Shown here: piece after piece, positions 37,564 to 46,059 of the stretch
Layout of the letters: each line of letters opens with the position of its first letter
Position numbering within the stretch: the stretch's first letter is position 1
Assembly: GCA_963792895.1 (NCBI GenBank)
Contig: CAWBYA010000007.1
Span: 1,276,700-1,340,699, forward strand
Reading direction: 5' to 3'
Origin: UBA6912 sp963792895
GTDB taxonomy: Bacteria > Actinomycetota > Acidimicrobiia > Spongiisociales > UBA5794
Length of the DNA: 64,000 bases
Position numbers and translations under genes: made by a program
The notes under the pieces: generated by a model
Database searches by the model: none
What the model was told of the DNA's origin: nothing
What the model saw: the letters and a program-made list of their open reading frames with translations, nothing else

Positions 37564-38859
37564 ATGAGCAGCGGAGACCCCACCGTCGGGATCGGGATCC
37601 TCGGAGCCGGGACGGTGGGTGGCACCCTCGTTCGCCGGCTGGTCGAGGATCGAGAGGCCATTCAGGCCAAGACCGGCTTGGACCTTCGCGTGCGGCGAAT
37701 CGCGGTGCGCGATCCCGGCAAGGCGCGGGCCTTCCGTCTTCCCCTCGAGCTCGTGACCGACGATCCCCATCTCGTGGTCGCCGATCCCAACGTGCAGCTC
37801 GTCGTCGAGGTGATGGGTGGCAGAGACCCTGCTGGTGCGCTGGTGCATGCGGCGCTGGATGCCGGGAAGCCGGTCGTCACGGCGAACAAGGAGCTCATCG
37901 CCGCCCACGGGGCCGAGCTGATCGCTCTTGCTGAGCGACGCGGTGTGCCGCTGCTCTTCGAAGCCAGCGTAGGAGGCGGCATTCCGATCATTCGTCCCCT
38001 AGCCGAGACGCTGGCAGGTGAACAGATCGAGCGGGTTGCCGGCATCGTCAACGGCACGACCAACTACATCCTCACCCGGATGAGCGAGGGCCACGACTAC
38101 GCCTCTGCCCTGGCGGAGGCCCAGGAGCTCGGCTACGCAGAGCCCGACCCTACCGCCGACGTCTCCGGCGCCGATGCAGCCGCCAAGGCTGCGATTCTCG
38201 CATCGCTGGCCTTTGGCACGTGGGTGGGTATCGACGCCGTGCCACACGAGGGCATCGACGGGCTCGCGCTGGAAGACATCGAGTTCGCGCGATTCCTCGG
38301 CTACGAGGTGAAGCTGCTGGCGATCGCTACGCGCACCGACGCAGGTGTCTGTGCGAGGGTTCATCCGGCGATGATCCCTCTCGGCCACCCTCTGGCCTCC
38401 ATTCGGGCCGCCACGAACGCGATCTTCATCACGGGCCCGTCGGTCGACGAGTTGTTGTTCGCCGGACCGGGCGCCGGCGGGGAGCCCACGGCCACCGCGG
38501 TGCTCGGCGACGTCATCGACGCCGCTCGCGAGATACTCGCCGGTGCGGTGGTGGCGCCGCGCATTCGATTCTCGCCCGGCGAGATCGCCGAGTTCGGCTC
38601 GATCTCGACGAAGTGGTACGTGCGCCTCCAGGTCGAGGATCAGCCGGGCGTGCTGGCCCAAGTAGCTGCGGCGTTCGGACAGGAGCGTGTCAGCATCAAG
38701 TCCGTGTGGCAAGAGGGAAAGGGCAGCGGTGCCACGCTGTTGATCGTCACCCATCGCGCACCGGAGGCTCGCCAGAGGGAGGCCGTCCGAGCCGTGAGGG
38801 CACTCGACGTGGTCCGCTCGGTGGCGGCAACGCTGCGAGTGGAGAGCCCGGAGCTCTGA
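37564..38859 (+). CDS. hom: Homoserine dehydrogenase
   Basis: 431 residues. NAD(P) loop GIGILGAGTVGGTLVRRL at 9-26, the catalytic and substrate block GIVNGTTNYILTRM with YAEPDPTADVSGADAAAKAA, and a C-terminal ACT domain (VRLQVEDQPGVLAQVAAAFG) for threonine feedback. It reduces aspartate semialdehyde to homoserine for threonine and methionine. A TACCAT box (37549-37554) ends nine bases before ATG 37564. In many actinobacteria thrC and thrB follow hom before rho; here they are absent from the locus. Confidence 0.94.
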   Translation: MSSGDPTVGIGILGAGTVGGTLVRRLVEDREAIQAKTGLDLRVRRIAVRDPGKARAFRLPLELVTDDPHLVVADPNVQLVVEVMGGRDPAGALVHAALDAGKPVVTANKELIAAHGAELIALAERRGVPLLFEASVGGGIPIIRPLAETLAGEQIERVAGIVNGTTNYILTRMSEGHDYASALAEAQELGYAEPDPTADVSGADAAAKAAILASLAFGTWVGIDAVPHEGIDGLALEDIEFARFLGYEVKLLAIATRTDAGVCARVHPAMIPLGHPLASIRAATNAIFITGPSVDELLFAGPGAGGEPTATAVLGDVIDAAREILAGAVVAPRIRFSPGEIAEFGSISTKWYVRLQVEDQPGVLAQVAAAFGQERVSIKSVWQEGKGSGATLLIVTHRAPEARQREAVRAVRALDVVRSVAATLRVESPEL

Positions 38860-38886
38860 GGTCGAGGACACCGTGCGGGTTGGGTG

Positions 38887-39076
38887 TTGCGTCCGGCGAG
38901 AACGCGGGTAAACTGAAACTCGTTCTCCATCCCGCCGCCGCGTTTGCGCGTGCAGCCCAGGGCGTGGCGAATCCCCACCGGAACCCGTTCAGCGGGCTTG
39001 CCCGGGTCACAGGGGGAGTTCTCAGTCCGGTCCTAGCGGCCGGGTCACCGAAGTGCCGAAAGGGGCGTCAGGCAAC
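38887..39076 (+). promoter_or_regulatory. rho promoter and 5' leader
   Basis: A promoter TTGCGT (38887-38892) - 16 bases - TAAACT (38909-38914) precedes rho by about 165 bases, leaving a leader of about 155 bases. It is G/C-rich with complementary segments (for example CCCGGGTCACAGG and CCGGTCCTAGCGGCCGGGTCACCG). Rho genes are commonly autoregulated by attenuation in such leaders, so this is a plausible control region. No known riboswitch motif was recognised. Confidence 0.5.
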
Positions 39077-40606
39077 ATGACGACACGGGCCAAGCTGCAG
39101 GAGTTGGGCCTCGATGAGCTGCGTGCGATGGCTACCACGGTTGACGTGGACCATCAGGGGCTTCAGAAATCGAAGCTGATCGCTGCCATCCTCGACTCCG
39201 AGAAGTTCGATCCGTCCATGGTGCCGGAGCCGCCGGCGGATACGGCAGGCAATGGTGGGCCCGACGCCTCGAGCAGCGACTCCGATGGAGCTGCGGCAGG
39301 CGAGCCGAAGAGCGGCGAATCTCGGAGTGGCGAGTCGCGGGGCGGCGAGTCGCGGGGTGGCGAGTCGCGGGGCGGTGACGATCGGAATTCCAACGACGGC
39401 GACGATCGCGGGCAAGGCGGAGACCGGTCGGGCAGGCGCAGGCGCCGCCGTGGTCGCGGCACTCCGCAGGAGCCCATCGATGAATCCGAGCTCGAGGTGC
39501 GCGAGGGAATCCTCGACATCCTCCCTGAAGGCTACGGGTTCCTTCGATGCACCGGCTATCTCCCAGGCGAGAAGGACGTCTACGTGTCCGCGAACCAGGT
39601 GCGCAAGCACCGGCTCCGCAAGGGTGACATCTGCACAGGGCCGATCCGTCCCGCCAGGGCACAAGAGAAGTTCCCTGCTCTCGTCCGCGCGGTGTCGGTG
39701 AACGGCGTCGACCCGGAAGAGGCCAAGAAACGGCCCCGTTTCGCCGACCTGACGCCCCTGTTCCCAGACCAGCGGCTTCACCTCGAGGTCGACGGCCAAT
39801 CGGGCCACATCCTGCCGCGGATCGTGGACCTCATCGCCCCGATCGGCAAGGGTCAGCGTGGCCTGATCGTCTCGCCGCCGAAGGCCGGCAAGACAACCGT
39901 GTTGAAGGAGGTCGCCAACTCGATCACCGCCAACAACCCGGAATGCCACCTCATGGTGGTGCTGGTGGACGAGCGACCTGAAGAAGTCACCGACATGCAG
40001 CGCTCGGTCAAGGGCGAAGTCATCTTCTCGACCTTCGACCGCCCCGCCGAGGAGCACACGCAGGTTTCCGAACTGGCGATCGAGCGTGCAAAGCGCCTCG
40101 TAGAAGATGGGCTCGACGTCGTGATCCTCCTCGATTCGATCACCCGCCTGGCCCGCGCCCACAACCTGGCCACGCCGGCGAGCGGCCGCATCTTGTCAGG
40201 TGGTGTCGACTCGACGGCGCTGTACCCTCCGAAGCGCTTCTTCGGCGCAGCTCGCAACATCGAAGAGGGCGGCAGCCTCACCATCCTCGGCACCGCGCTC
40301 GTCGAGACCGGCTCACGGATGGACGAGGTGATCTTCGAGGAGTTCAAAGGTACCGGCAACATGGAGTTGCGGCTCGATCGCAAGCTCGCCGACAAGCGGA
40401 TCTACCCCGCCATCGATATCGAAGCTTCGGGCACGCGCCGTGAGGAGCTCCTGTTCCACAAGGACGAGCTCGTCGAAGTGTGGAAGCTCCGCCGCGTGTT
40501 GCTCGCCCTCGAGTCGGGGGCGGCCCTCGAGCTGCTCATCGATCGCCTCAAGAGCACCAAGTCCAATGCCGAATTCCTCGCCAGCATCGCCAAGAGCGGG
40601 CAGTAG
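39077..40606 (+). CDS. rho: Transcription termination factor Rho
   Basis: 509 residues. N-terminal Rho_N helix (LQELGLDELRAMATT) is followed by an actinobacterial insert (about 50-130) of acidic, Gly, Ser and Arg residues. It includes GESRG-type repeats (about 79-100, 15-base DNA repeats at about 39311-39376) and an RRRRRRGRG run that adds RNA affinity. Then the RNA-binding cold-shock domain (GILDILPEGYGFLRC) and the RecA-like ATPase with GLIVSPPKAGKTTVLKE (Walker A), VVLVDERPEEVTDMQRSV, LLDSITRLARAHN and the R-loop region. It terminates transcription in an RNA- and ATP-dependent way. ATG 39077 is preferred over GTG 39053 on family similarity. Confidence 0.95.
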   Translation: MTTRAKLQELGLDELRAMATTVDVDHQGLQKSKLIAAILDSEKFDPSMVPEPPADTAGNGGPDASSSDSDGAAAGEPKSGESRSGESRGGESRGGESRGGDDRNSNDGDDRGQGGDRSGRRRRRRGRGTPQEPIDESELEVREGILDILPEGYGFLRCTGYLPGEKDVYVSANQVRKHRLRKGDICTGPIRPARAQEKFPALVRAVSVNGVDPEEAKKRPRFADLTPLFPDQRLHLEVDGQSGHILPRIVDLIAPIGKGQRGLIVSPPKAGKTTVLKEVANSITANNPECHLMVVLVDERPEEVTDMQRSVKGEVIFSTFDRPAEEHTQVSELAIERAKRLVEDGLDVVILLDSITRLARAHNLATPASGRILSGGVDSTALYPPKRFFGAARNIEEGGSLTILGTALVETGSRMDEVIFEEFKGTGNMELRLDRKLADKRIYPAIDIEASGTRREELLFHKDELVEVWKLRRVLLALESGAALELLIDRLKSTKSNAEFLASIAKSGQ

Positions 40607-40655
40607 GCGACGCCGTCCGAACCGCTAGAGTTCCGTGCCAGCTCAGGAGTGACCC

Positions 40656-40940
40656 GTGAAAAGCGAACTGCATCCCGAATACCGATATGTCGTCTTCCAG
40701 GACACGTCTTCGGACTTCCGATTCCTGACGCGTTCGACGATCGAAACCAAAGACACGGTGGAGTGGGAGGACGGCAAGACCTACCCGCTCGCCAAAGTCG
40801 AGATCTCGAGCGAGAGCCATCCCTTCTACACGGGCAAGCAGATCCTCGTCGACTCCGGCGGGCGGGTCGAGCGCTTCCGCCGCCGCTACGCCAAGGTCGG
40901 CTCGAGCGAGAAGGCCGCAAAGCCAACCGGCGAAGCGTGA
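40656..40940 (+). CDS. rpmE2: 50S ribosomal protein L31 type B
   Basis: 94 residues: ELHPEYRYVVFQDTSSDFRF, EDGKTYPLAKVEISSESHPF, YTGKQILVDSGGRVERF. It lacks the zinc-binding cysteines of type A L31, so it is the zinc-independent form that often replaces type A under zinc limitation. The C-terminus (SSEKAAKPTGEA) is extended. AGGAGTGACC precedes the start, and a TAGAGT box lies about 30 bases upstream. It lies between rho and the DUF1385 gene as in other actinobacteria. Confidence 0.92.
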   Translation: MKSELHPEYRYVVFQDTSSDFRFLTRSTIETKDTVEWEDGKTYPLAKVEISSESHPFYTGKQILVDSGGRVERFRRRYAKVGSSEKAAKPTGEA

Positions 40941-41043
40941 GATCCGCTCGCCTGCGGCTCGCGCCGGATCGTTCGGCTGCGCCTCGCTCACCGATATCAG
41001 CGCGCCCGGCCTTTGGCCTCGCTTCGAGACATCAAGTGGGTGC

Positions 41044-41071
41044 GCCTGTCATCTGTCGTCTGTCGTCTGAC
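41044..41071 (+). repeat. Four-unit heptamer repeat (GTCTGTC family) before DUF1385 gene
   Basis: Adjacent units GCCTGTC, ATCTGTC, GTCTGTC, GTCTGAC. Same family as the array before argS. It directly abuts a strong hairpin (41071-41101). Confidence 0.75.
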
Positions 41072-41101
41072 GGCTCCGCAGTGACGGCTGCTGCGGAGCC
41101 G
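41071..41101 (+). terminator. Strong hairpin, probable terminator after rpmE2
   Basis: CGGCTCCGCAG (41071-41081) pairs with CTGCGGAGCCG (41091-41101), 11 perfect pairs with a nine-base loop. It lies 130 bases after rpmE2 and 23 before the DUF1385 start. It may end the rho-rpmE2 transcript or, in the mRNA leader, affect translation of DUF1385. Confidence 0.55.
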
Positions 41102-41124
41102 CCGAAGTCGGCCCGGGCGGCATC

Positions 41125-42063
41125 ATGAGCAGGCCGCCGGGGGCGAGTGTTGGGGGACAGGCGGTGCTCGAGGGCGTGATGATGCGTGCGCCCAACCGTT
41201 GGGCCGTCGCCGTCCGCAGACCGGACGGGGTCATCGAGGCCATCCGCCACGAGCTCCCCAGGCTCACGGCTCGCTCTCGGCTCGCCAAGCTGCCCTTCGT
41301 TCGCGGCGTGATGGTGCTGGTCGAATCTCTCCAGCTCGGTTTCCGGGCCCTGTCGTGGTCGGCGCAGAAGGCAGGTGAGGAGGAGGACGAGCTCTCCCGC
41401 AGGCAGGTCATCGGGACGATGGTCGTCGCGATAGCGTTCGCCCTCGTGATCTTCGTTGGAGCGCCGGTGTTCGCCGCCAACTTCCTGAAGCGCTACCTCG
41501 CAGACTCCAGCCTCGGTTTTGTCGTACTCGACGGGCTGATCCGGATCGTCCTCATCGTCGGGTACATCTGGGCGATCTCACGCGCCAAAGAGATCCAAAG
41601 GGTCTTCGAGTATCACGGTGCGGAGCACATGACCATCCATGCCTACGAGAACGGTGATCCGCTCTCGGTCGATGCGATCTCCGGATACAGCCCGCGCCAT
41701 CCGCGATGCGGCACCTCGTTCATCATCATCGTTGCGTTCGTTGCGTTCTTCTTCTTCCTGGCGCTCGCGCCGCTTGCATTCGTCTGGCAGGTCATCGCCC
41801 GCGTCGTGATGATTCCCGTGATCGCCGGAGCGTCATATGAAGTGTTGAAGGCCGCTGCCGGCAAGCCCTGGCTGGCGTGGGCCAGCCGTCCGGGCATCTG
41901 GCTGCAGCGCATCACGACACGCCAACCCGACGAGCGGCAGATCGAGGTGGCGGTTGCGAGCCTGCTCGCTGCCCTCACCGACGACGAGCGGACAGAGGTC
42001 GACGGGCGCGGCCCCATCGCGGCGGGTGCGCTCGAGACGGTCTTTGATCCCGAGTCGGCCTGA
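41125..42063 (+). CDS. DUF1385 (YqhQ-type) membrane protein
   Basis: 312 residues. The N-terminal family block is SVGGQAVLEGVMMRAPNRWAV; three or four membrane helices follow (about 95-115, 125-145, 195-230); between them is the conserved FEYHGAEHMTIHAYENGD, and then YSPRHPRCGTSFI. The histidines and glutamate of HGAEHMTIHAYE and the HPRCGTS motif look like metal ligands, but function is unknown. It is nearly always encoded next to prfA, here overlapping it by one base (TGATG), so the two are coupled. Confidence 0.9.
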   Translation: MSRPPGASVGGQAVLEGVMMRAPNRWAVAVRRPDGVIEAIRHELPRLTARSRLAKLPFVRGVMVLVESLQLGFRALSWSAQKAGEEEDELSRRQVIGTMVVAIAFALVIFVGAPVFAANFLKRYLADSSLGFVVLDGLIRIVLIVGYIWAISRAKEIQRVFEYHGAEHMTIHAYENGDPLSVDAISGYSPRHPRCGTSFIIIVAFVAFFFFLALAPLAFVWQVIARVVMIPVIAGASYEVLKAAAGKPWLAWASRPGIWLQRITTRQPDERQIEVAVASLLAALTDDERTEVDGRGPIAAGALETVFDPESA

Positions 42064-43142
42064 TGGAACCCTCGCTCGCAGCGAAGCTCGACGACCTGAA
42101 GGCGGCCTACGACCAGACGCTCGTGCAGCTGGCCGACCCGGACGTACTCGGAGATCAGGATCGGTACCGGGAGATCTCGATCAGGCACTCGGAGCTGAAG
42201 CCCGTGGTCGATGCGTTCGAGCGGCATGCCGCAGCGGTCGAGGAGCTCGGCGAAGCCGAAGAACTGGCGGCCGCCGAAGCAGATGTCGACATGCGCGAGT
42301 ACATCGAGGGCATCGCAAAGGAGCGGCGTGGCGAGATCGAACACCTCGATGCAGAGCTGCGGCGGCTACTCGTCCCGAAGGATCCGAACGACGAGAAGGA
42401 CGTGATCGTCGAGATTCGAGCTGCCGCCGGGGGCGACGAGGCGGCACTCTGGGCAGGCGATCTGTACCGCATGTACGCCCGCTTCACCGAGCGCCAGGGC
42501 TGGGCCATCGATCCGATTGCCACGTCGCCGTCCGACGGAGGGGGCATCAAGGAGGCGACGTTTGCCGTCAAGGGCCGCGGCGCCTACTCGCGGTTCAAGT
42601 TCGAGGCCGGCCCGCACCGGGTGCAGCGCGTGCCCAAGACCGAATCGCAAGGGCGCATCCACACATCCATCGCCACCGTGGCGATCTTGCCCGAGGCCGA
42701 AGACGTCGAGGTCGACATCCACGACAACGACCTCGAGCTCGAGACGTTCCGGTCGACTGGGCCCGGCGGGCAATCGGTGAACACCACCGACTCCGCCGTC
42801 CGCATCAAGCACAAGCCGACCGGCATCGTCGTCTCGTGCCAGGACGAGAAGTCTCAACTCCAGAACAAGCTCAAAGCGATGCGAGTGCTCCGGGCCCGGC
42901 TCTACCAGGCTCAGGTCGCCGAACAGCAAGGTGAGAGAGCGACCGAGCGCAGGTCCCAGGTGGGCAGCGGCGAGCGCTCCGAGAAGATCCGCACCTACAA
43001 CTTCAAGGAGAATCGGGTCACCGACCACCGTGTGGGGCTCACCGTGCACTCCTTGACCGAGATTCTCGACGGCGAGCTCACGGCTTTTCACGATGCCCTC
43101 AGCGCCCAGGAATCGACCGAGCGGCTGGCGGAGGTCGAGTGA
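42063..43142 (+). CDS. prfA: Peptide chain release factor 1
   Basis: 359 residues, full length. The catalytic GGQ is at 235-237 in STGPGGQSVNTTDSAVRI; the codon-recognition part and RIHTSIATVAILPEAE are typical of RF1. It hydrolyses peptidyl-tRNA at UAA and UAG. The downstream prmC product methylates the GGQ glutamine, and the gene pair is conserved across bacteria. Its ATG overlaps the DUF1385 stop. Confidence 0.96.
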   Translation: MEPSLAAKLDDLKAAYDQTLVQLADPDVLGDQDRYREISIRHSELKPVVDAFERHAAAVEELGEAEELAAAEADVDMREYIEGIAKERRGEIEHLDAELRRLLVPKDPNDEKDVIVEIRAAAGGDEAALWAGDLYRMYARFTERQGWAIDPIATSPSDGGGIKEATFAVKGRGAYSRFKFEAGPHRVQRVPKTESQGRIHTSIATVAILPEAEDVEVDIHDNDLELETFRSTGPGGQSVNTTDSAVRIKHKPTGIVVSCQDEKSQLQNKLKAMRVLRARLYQAQVAEQQGERATERRSQVGSGERSEKIRTYNFKENRVTDHRVGLTVHSLTEILDGELTAFHDALSAQESTERLAEVE

Positions 43143-43158
43143 TCAGGCTCCCCCGTCG

Positions 43159-43977
43159 GTGGTGACCTTCGCCTCGCTCGTGGCCGAGGCTGCTCCCGTT
43201 CCTCGGCACGAGGCCGAGCGTCTGGCCATGACGGCGAGCGGGCTCACCCGCCACTCACTGGTGCTCGAAGGGGCGCTCGACGCCGAGATCGTCGATCGCT
43301 TCAGGGCCCTCCTCGCGCAACGCCAGGCCGGTCGTCCGCTCCAGTACCTCGAGGGAACGGTGCAGTTCGGTCCGCTCGAGCTGGCGATCGATGGGCGGGC
43401 ATTGATCCCTCGCCCCGAGACGGAGCAGCTGTGGGAGATCGTCGTTGCGACCGTTGCGACCTCGCCGGCCGTCATCGTCGACCTCTGCACCGGCAGCGGC
43501 AACCTGGCGCTGGCCTGCAAGTACGCATGGCCGGCGGCCGTCGTGTACGCCGTCGATGTGTCGGGGGATGCAGTATCGCTCGCTCGTGAGAACGCGGCGA
43601 GGACGGGGTTGGAGGTTCACGTCCTCGAGGGCGATCTCTTCGCACCGCTTCCCCAAGACCTGCGGGGGAGCATCGATCTGCTCGTCGCCAATCCGCCGTA
43701 CGTCGCCACCCACGAGCTCGCCGCGCTCCCCGCCGAGGTGAGGGATCACGAGCCCGAGACCGCACTGATCGCCGGGCCGGCCGGCGACGAGGTGCTCTCT
43801 CGGATCGCCGCCGAGGCGCCGGGGTGGCTGCGGCCGGGCGGAGTCGTTGCCTGCGAGATCTCCGAGTTCCGCAGCCGGCAGGTCCGAGGCGAGTTCGCCG
43901 CATTCGGTGCCGACATCCGGATGGACCTCGCAGGCAAGCCCCGCTTCCTCATCGGACGCCAGCCCTCCGTCGTGTGA
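43159..43977 (+). CDS. prmC: Release factor glutamine methyltransferase
   Basis: About 272 residues. SAM motif I is VIVDLCTGSGNLALACKYAW; the substrate-binding NPPY is at 178-181 in LLVANPPYVATHEL; GRALIPRPETEQLWE before it is the family signature. It methylates the glutamine of the GGQ motif in release factors. The start is one of two adjacent GTG codons (43159 or 43162), 16-19 bases after the prfA stop, without a strong ribosome site. Confidence 0.9.
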   Translation: MVTFASLVAEAAPVPRHEAERLAMTASGLTRHSLVLEGALDAEIVDRFRALLAQRQAGRPLQYLEGTVQFGPLELAIDGRALIPRPETEQLWEIVVATVATSPAVIVDLCTGSGNLALACKYAWPAAVVYAVDVSGDAVSLARENAARTGLEVHVLEGDLFAPLPQDLRGSIDLLVANPPYVATHELAALPAEVRDHEPETALIAGPAGDEVLSRIAAEAPGWLRPGGVVACEISEFRSRQVRGEFAAFGADIRMDLAGKPRFLIGRQPSVV

Positions 43978-44069
43978 GCAACGGCGCCGAGCCGCGATCG
44001 AGGCTCTTCGCCGCCCGAGGCGCCGTCGTGCACTAGCTTGGAAGCAGTCGACTCACGCGCGAGGTGCAG

Positions 44070-44633
44070 ATGAGCATGACCGCTGCAGTGGAGGCCCTGC
44101 GAATGGGCGGAATCGTCGGTGTGCCAACCGACACCCTCTACGGCCTGGCCGCCGACCCGTTTCGAGAGGATGCCCTGGATGCGATCTTCGAGCTGAAGGG
44201 CCGACCCGATCAGAAGCCGCTTGCGATCTTGGTCGCCTCCGTCGAGCAGGGGATGACGCTGGCCTCGTTCTCTGATCGTGCGCTCGAGCTGGCCGAGCAG
44301 CACTGGCCGGGCGCGCTGACGCTCGTGTTGCCGCGCCTCGACACAGCCCCCGATTGGCTGGGCCATCGCGGGAGGCGCACGGTGGGCTTGCGCTGTCCCG
44401 ACCATCAGATCGCGCTCGACCTGCTCGAGATCACGGGCCCGCTTGCGGTGACCTCCGCCAACCTCAGCGGCCACGAGGCGGTCGTCGACCACGAGGAAGC
44501 TCGGTCGCTGTTCGGTGATGCGGTTGCCGTCTACCTCGAGGGCAAGGCGGTCGGCGGACAAGCGTCCACCATCATCGACCTCACAGAACCCGCCCCGTTG
44601 ACGCTCCGCCAGGGCCCCATCCCCGGCGCATAG
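44070..44633 (+). CDS. tsaC: L-threonylcarbamoyladenylate synthase (Sua5/YrdC/TsaC)
   Basis: 187 residues of the YrdC domain without the Sua5 extension. Motifs are GGIVGVPTDTLYGLAADPF, FELKGRPDQKPLAILV (the KxR and KPL contacts), HWPGALTLVLP and VTSANLSGHEAV. It makes the TC-AMP intermediate for t6A tRNA modification. The start may be GTG 44064, ATG 44070 or ATG 44076, all close together. The prfA-prmC-tsaC-glyA order is conserved in actinobacteria. Confidence 0.92.
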   Translation: MSMTAAVEALRMGGIVGVPTDTLYGLAADPFREDALDAIFELKGRPDQKPLAILVASVEQGMTLASFSDRALELAEQHWPGALTLVLPRLDTAPDWLGHRGRRTVGLRCPDHQIALDLLEITGPLAVTSANLSGHEAVVDHEEARSLFGDAVAVYLEGKAVGGQASTIIDLTEPAPLTLRQGPIPGA

Positions 44634-44678
44634 CCTGCACGGCCCGCGGCCCGCGTCGGCACGTCACACCGGTGAGAC

Positions 44679-44699
44679 GTCTGATGTCTGATGTCTGCG
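44679..44699 (+). repeat. Three-unit heptamer repeat (GTCTGAT) before glyA
   Basis: Units GTCTGAT, GTCTGAT, GTCTGCG, the same family as before argS and the DUF1385 gene. A TACGCT -10 box for glyA follows at 44721-44726. Confidence 0.7.
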
Positions 44700-44753
44700 G
44701 TCTCTGTGCCGGGTGCTGGCTACGCTGGGGCGGCACCTGGCCAAAGGATTCCC

Positions 44754-46025
44754 ATGATCGATACCCGTCCCATCGAAGCCGTCGACCCGGAGCTCGCAAC
44801 GCTCATCGGGCGTGAAGTCGAGCGGCAGCGATCGCACATCCAGCTCATCGCATCGGAGAACCTGGTGAGCTACGCCATGCTCGAGGCGTCTGGCTCCGTG
44901 CTCACCAACAAGTACTCCGAGGGCTATCCCAACCGTCGCTACTACGAGGGATGTGCGGTTGTCGACGAGGTCGAGCAGCTGGCCATCGACAGGGCCACGT
45001 CGCTGTTCGGCGCCGAGCACGCCAATGTGCAGGCCCACAGCGGATCACAGGCCAACATGGCCGCCTACCTGGCGTTGCTCGATCCAGGCGACACCATCCT
45101 CGGCATGCGGCTCGACCAGGGTGGCCACCTCACCCATGGCTCACCGGTCAACTTCTCCGGCAAGCTCTTCAACGTGGTCGCCTACGGGCTCGATCCGGAG
45201 ACCGAGCTGATCGACTTCGACGAGGTGCGCCGGCTTGCGGTCGAGCACCGGCCCAAGCTGATCGTTGCCGGCTACTCCGCATACTCGCGCCTCATCGACT
45301 GGTCGAAGTTCCGCGAGATCGCGGACGAGGTCGGAGCGGTCTACATGGTCGATGCGGCCCACATCATCGGGCTCATCGCAGGCGGCGCCCACCCCAATCC
45401 GGTGCCGCACGCCGACATCGTGACGTGTACCACCCACAAGGCGCTGCGCGGCCCGAGGGGCGGCCTGATCTTGTCGACCGAAGAGTACGGCTCGATGATC
45501 GACAAGGCCGTGTTCCCCATGGGACAGGGCGGCGCCATCAACAGCCAGATCGCTGCGAAGGCTCTGTGCTTCGAACTGGCAGGTCGTCCCGAATTCGCAG
45601 CGTACGCACATCAGATCGTCCGCAACGCCGCCGCGCTGGCTGAGACGATGGCTGCAGAGGGGGCCCGCATCGTCAGCGGCAAGACCGAGAACCACATGTT
45701 CCTCATCGACCTGCGCTCGATCGACGAGGAGCTCACAGGCAAAGCTGCGGCCAGACTGCTGGATTCGGTCGGCGTCACGCTGAACTCCAACGCCATTCCC
45801 TTCGATCCTCGCAAGCCATTCATCGCCAGCGGCATCCGGATCGGGACACCCTCGGTGACGACGGCGGGCATGACCGAGCCGGAGATGGAGCGGCTCGGCG
45901 CGCTCATTGTCGGGGTCTTGCGCAGCCACGACGATGAGACGGCCCTCAAGGAGTTGGGGGAGCGGATCGCCGATCTCGCCGCCGAGTTCCCGGGGTATCC
46001 GGCGGACTTCGCCGGTCACGTTTGA
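44754..46025 (+). CDS. glyA: Serine hydroxymethyltransferase
   Basis: 423 residues, full-length fold-type I PLP enzyme. QLIASENLVSYAMLEASGS, NKYSEGYPNRRYYEGC, and the PLP lysine K229 in VTCTTHKALRGPRGG are diagnostic. It interconverts serine and glycine with tetrahydrofolate, supplying one-carbon units. AAAGGA precedes ATG 44754, which fits family starts better than the earlier in-frame ATG at 44691 inside the repeat region. Confidence 0.96.
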   Translation: MIDTRPIEAVDPELATLIGREVERQRSHIQLIASENLVSYAMLEASGSVLTNKYSEGYPNRRYYEGCAVVDEVEQLAIDRATSLFGAEHANVQAHSGSQANMAAYLALLDPGDTILGMRLDQGGHLTHGSPVNFSGKLFNVVAYGLDPETELIDFDEVRRLAVEHRPKLIVAGYSAYSRLIDWSKFREIADEVGAVYMVDAAHIIGLIAGGAHPNPVPHADIVTCTTHKALRGPRGGLILSTEEYGSMIDKAVFPMGQGGAINSQIAAKALCFELAGRPEFAAYAHQIVRNAAALAETMAAEGARIVSGKTENHMFLIDLRSIDEELTGKAAARLLDSVGVTLNSNAIPFDPRKPFIASGIRIGTPSVTTAGMTEPEMERLGALIVGVLRSHDDETALKELGERIADLAAEFPGYPADFAGHV

Positions 46026-46059
46026 GGGCTAGGGCGCATTCCCCGGCCGGCGCCGAGCG

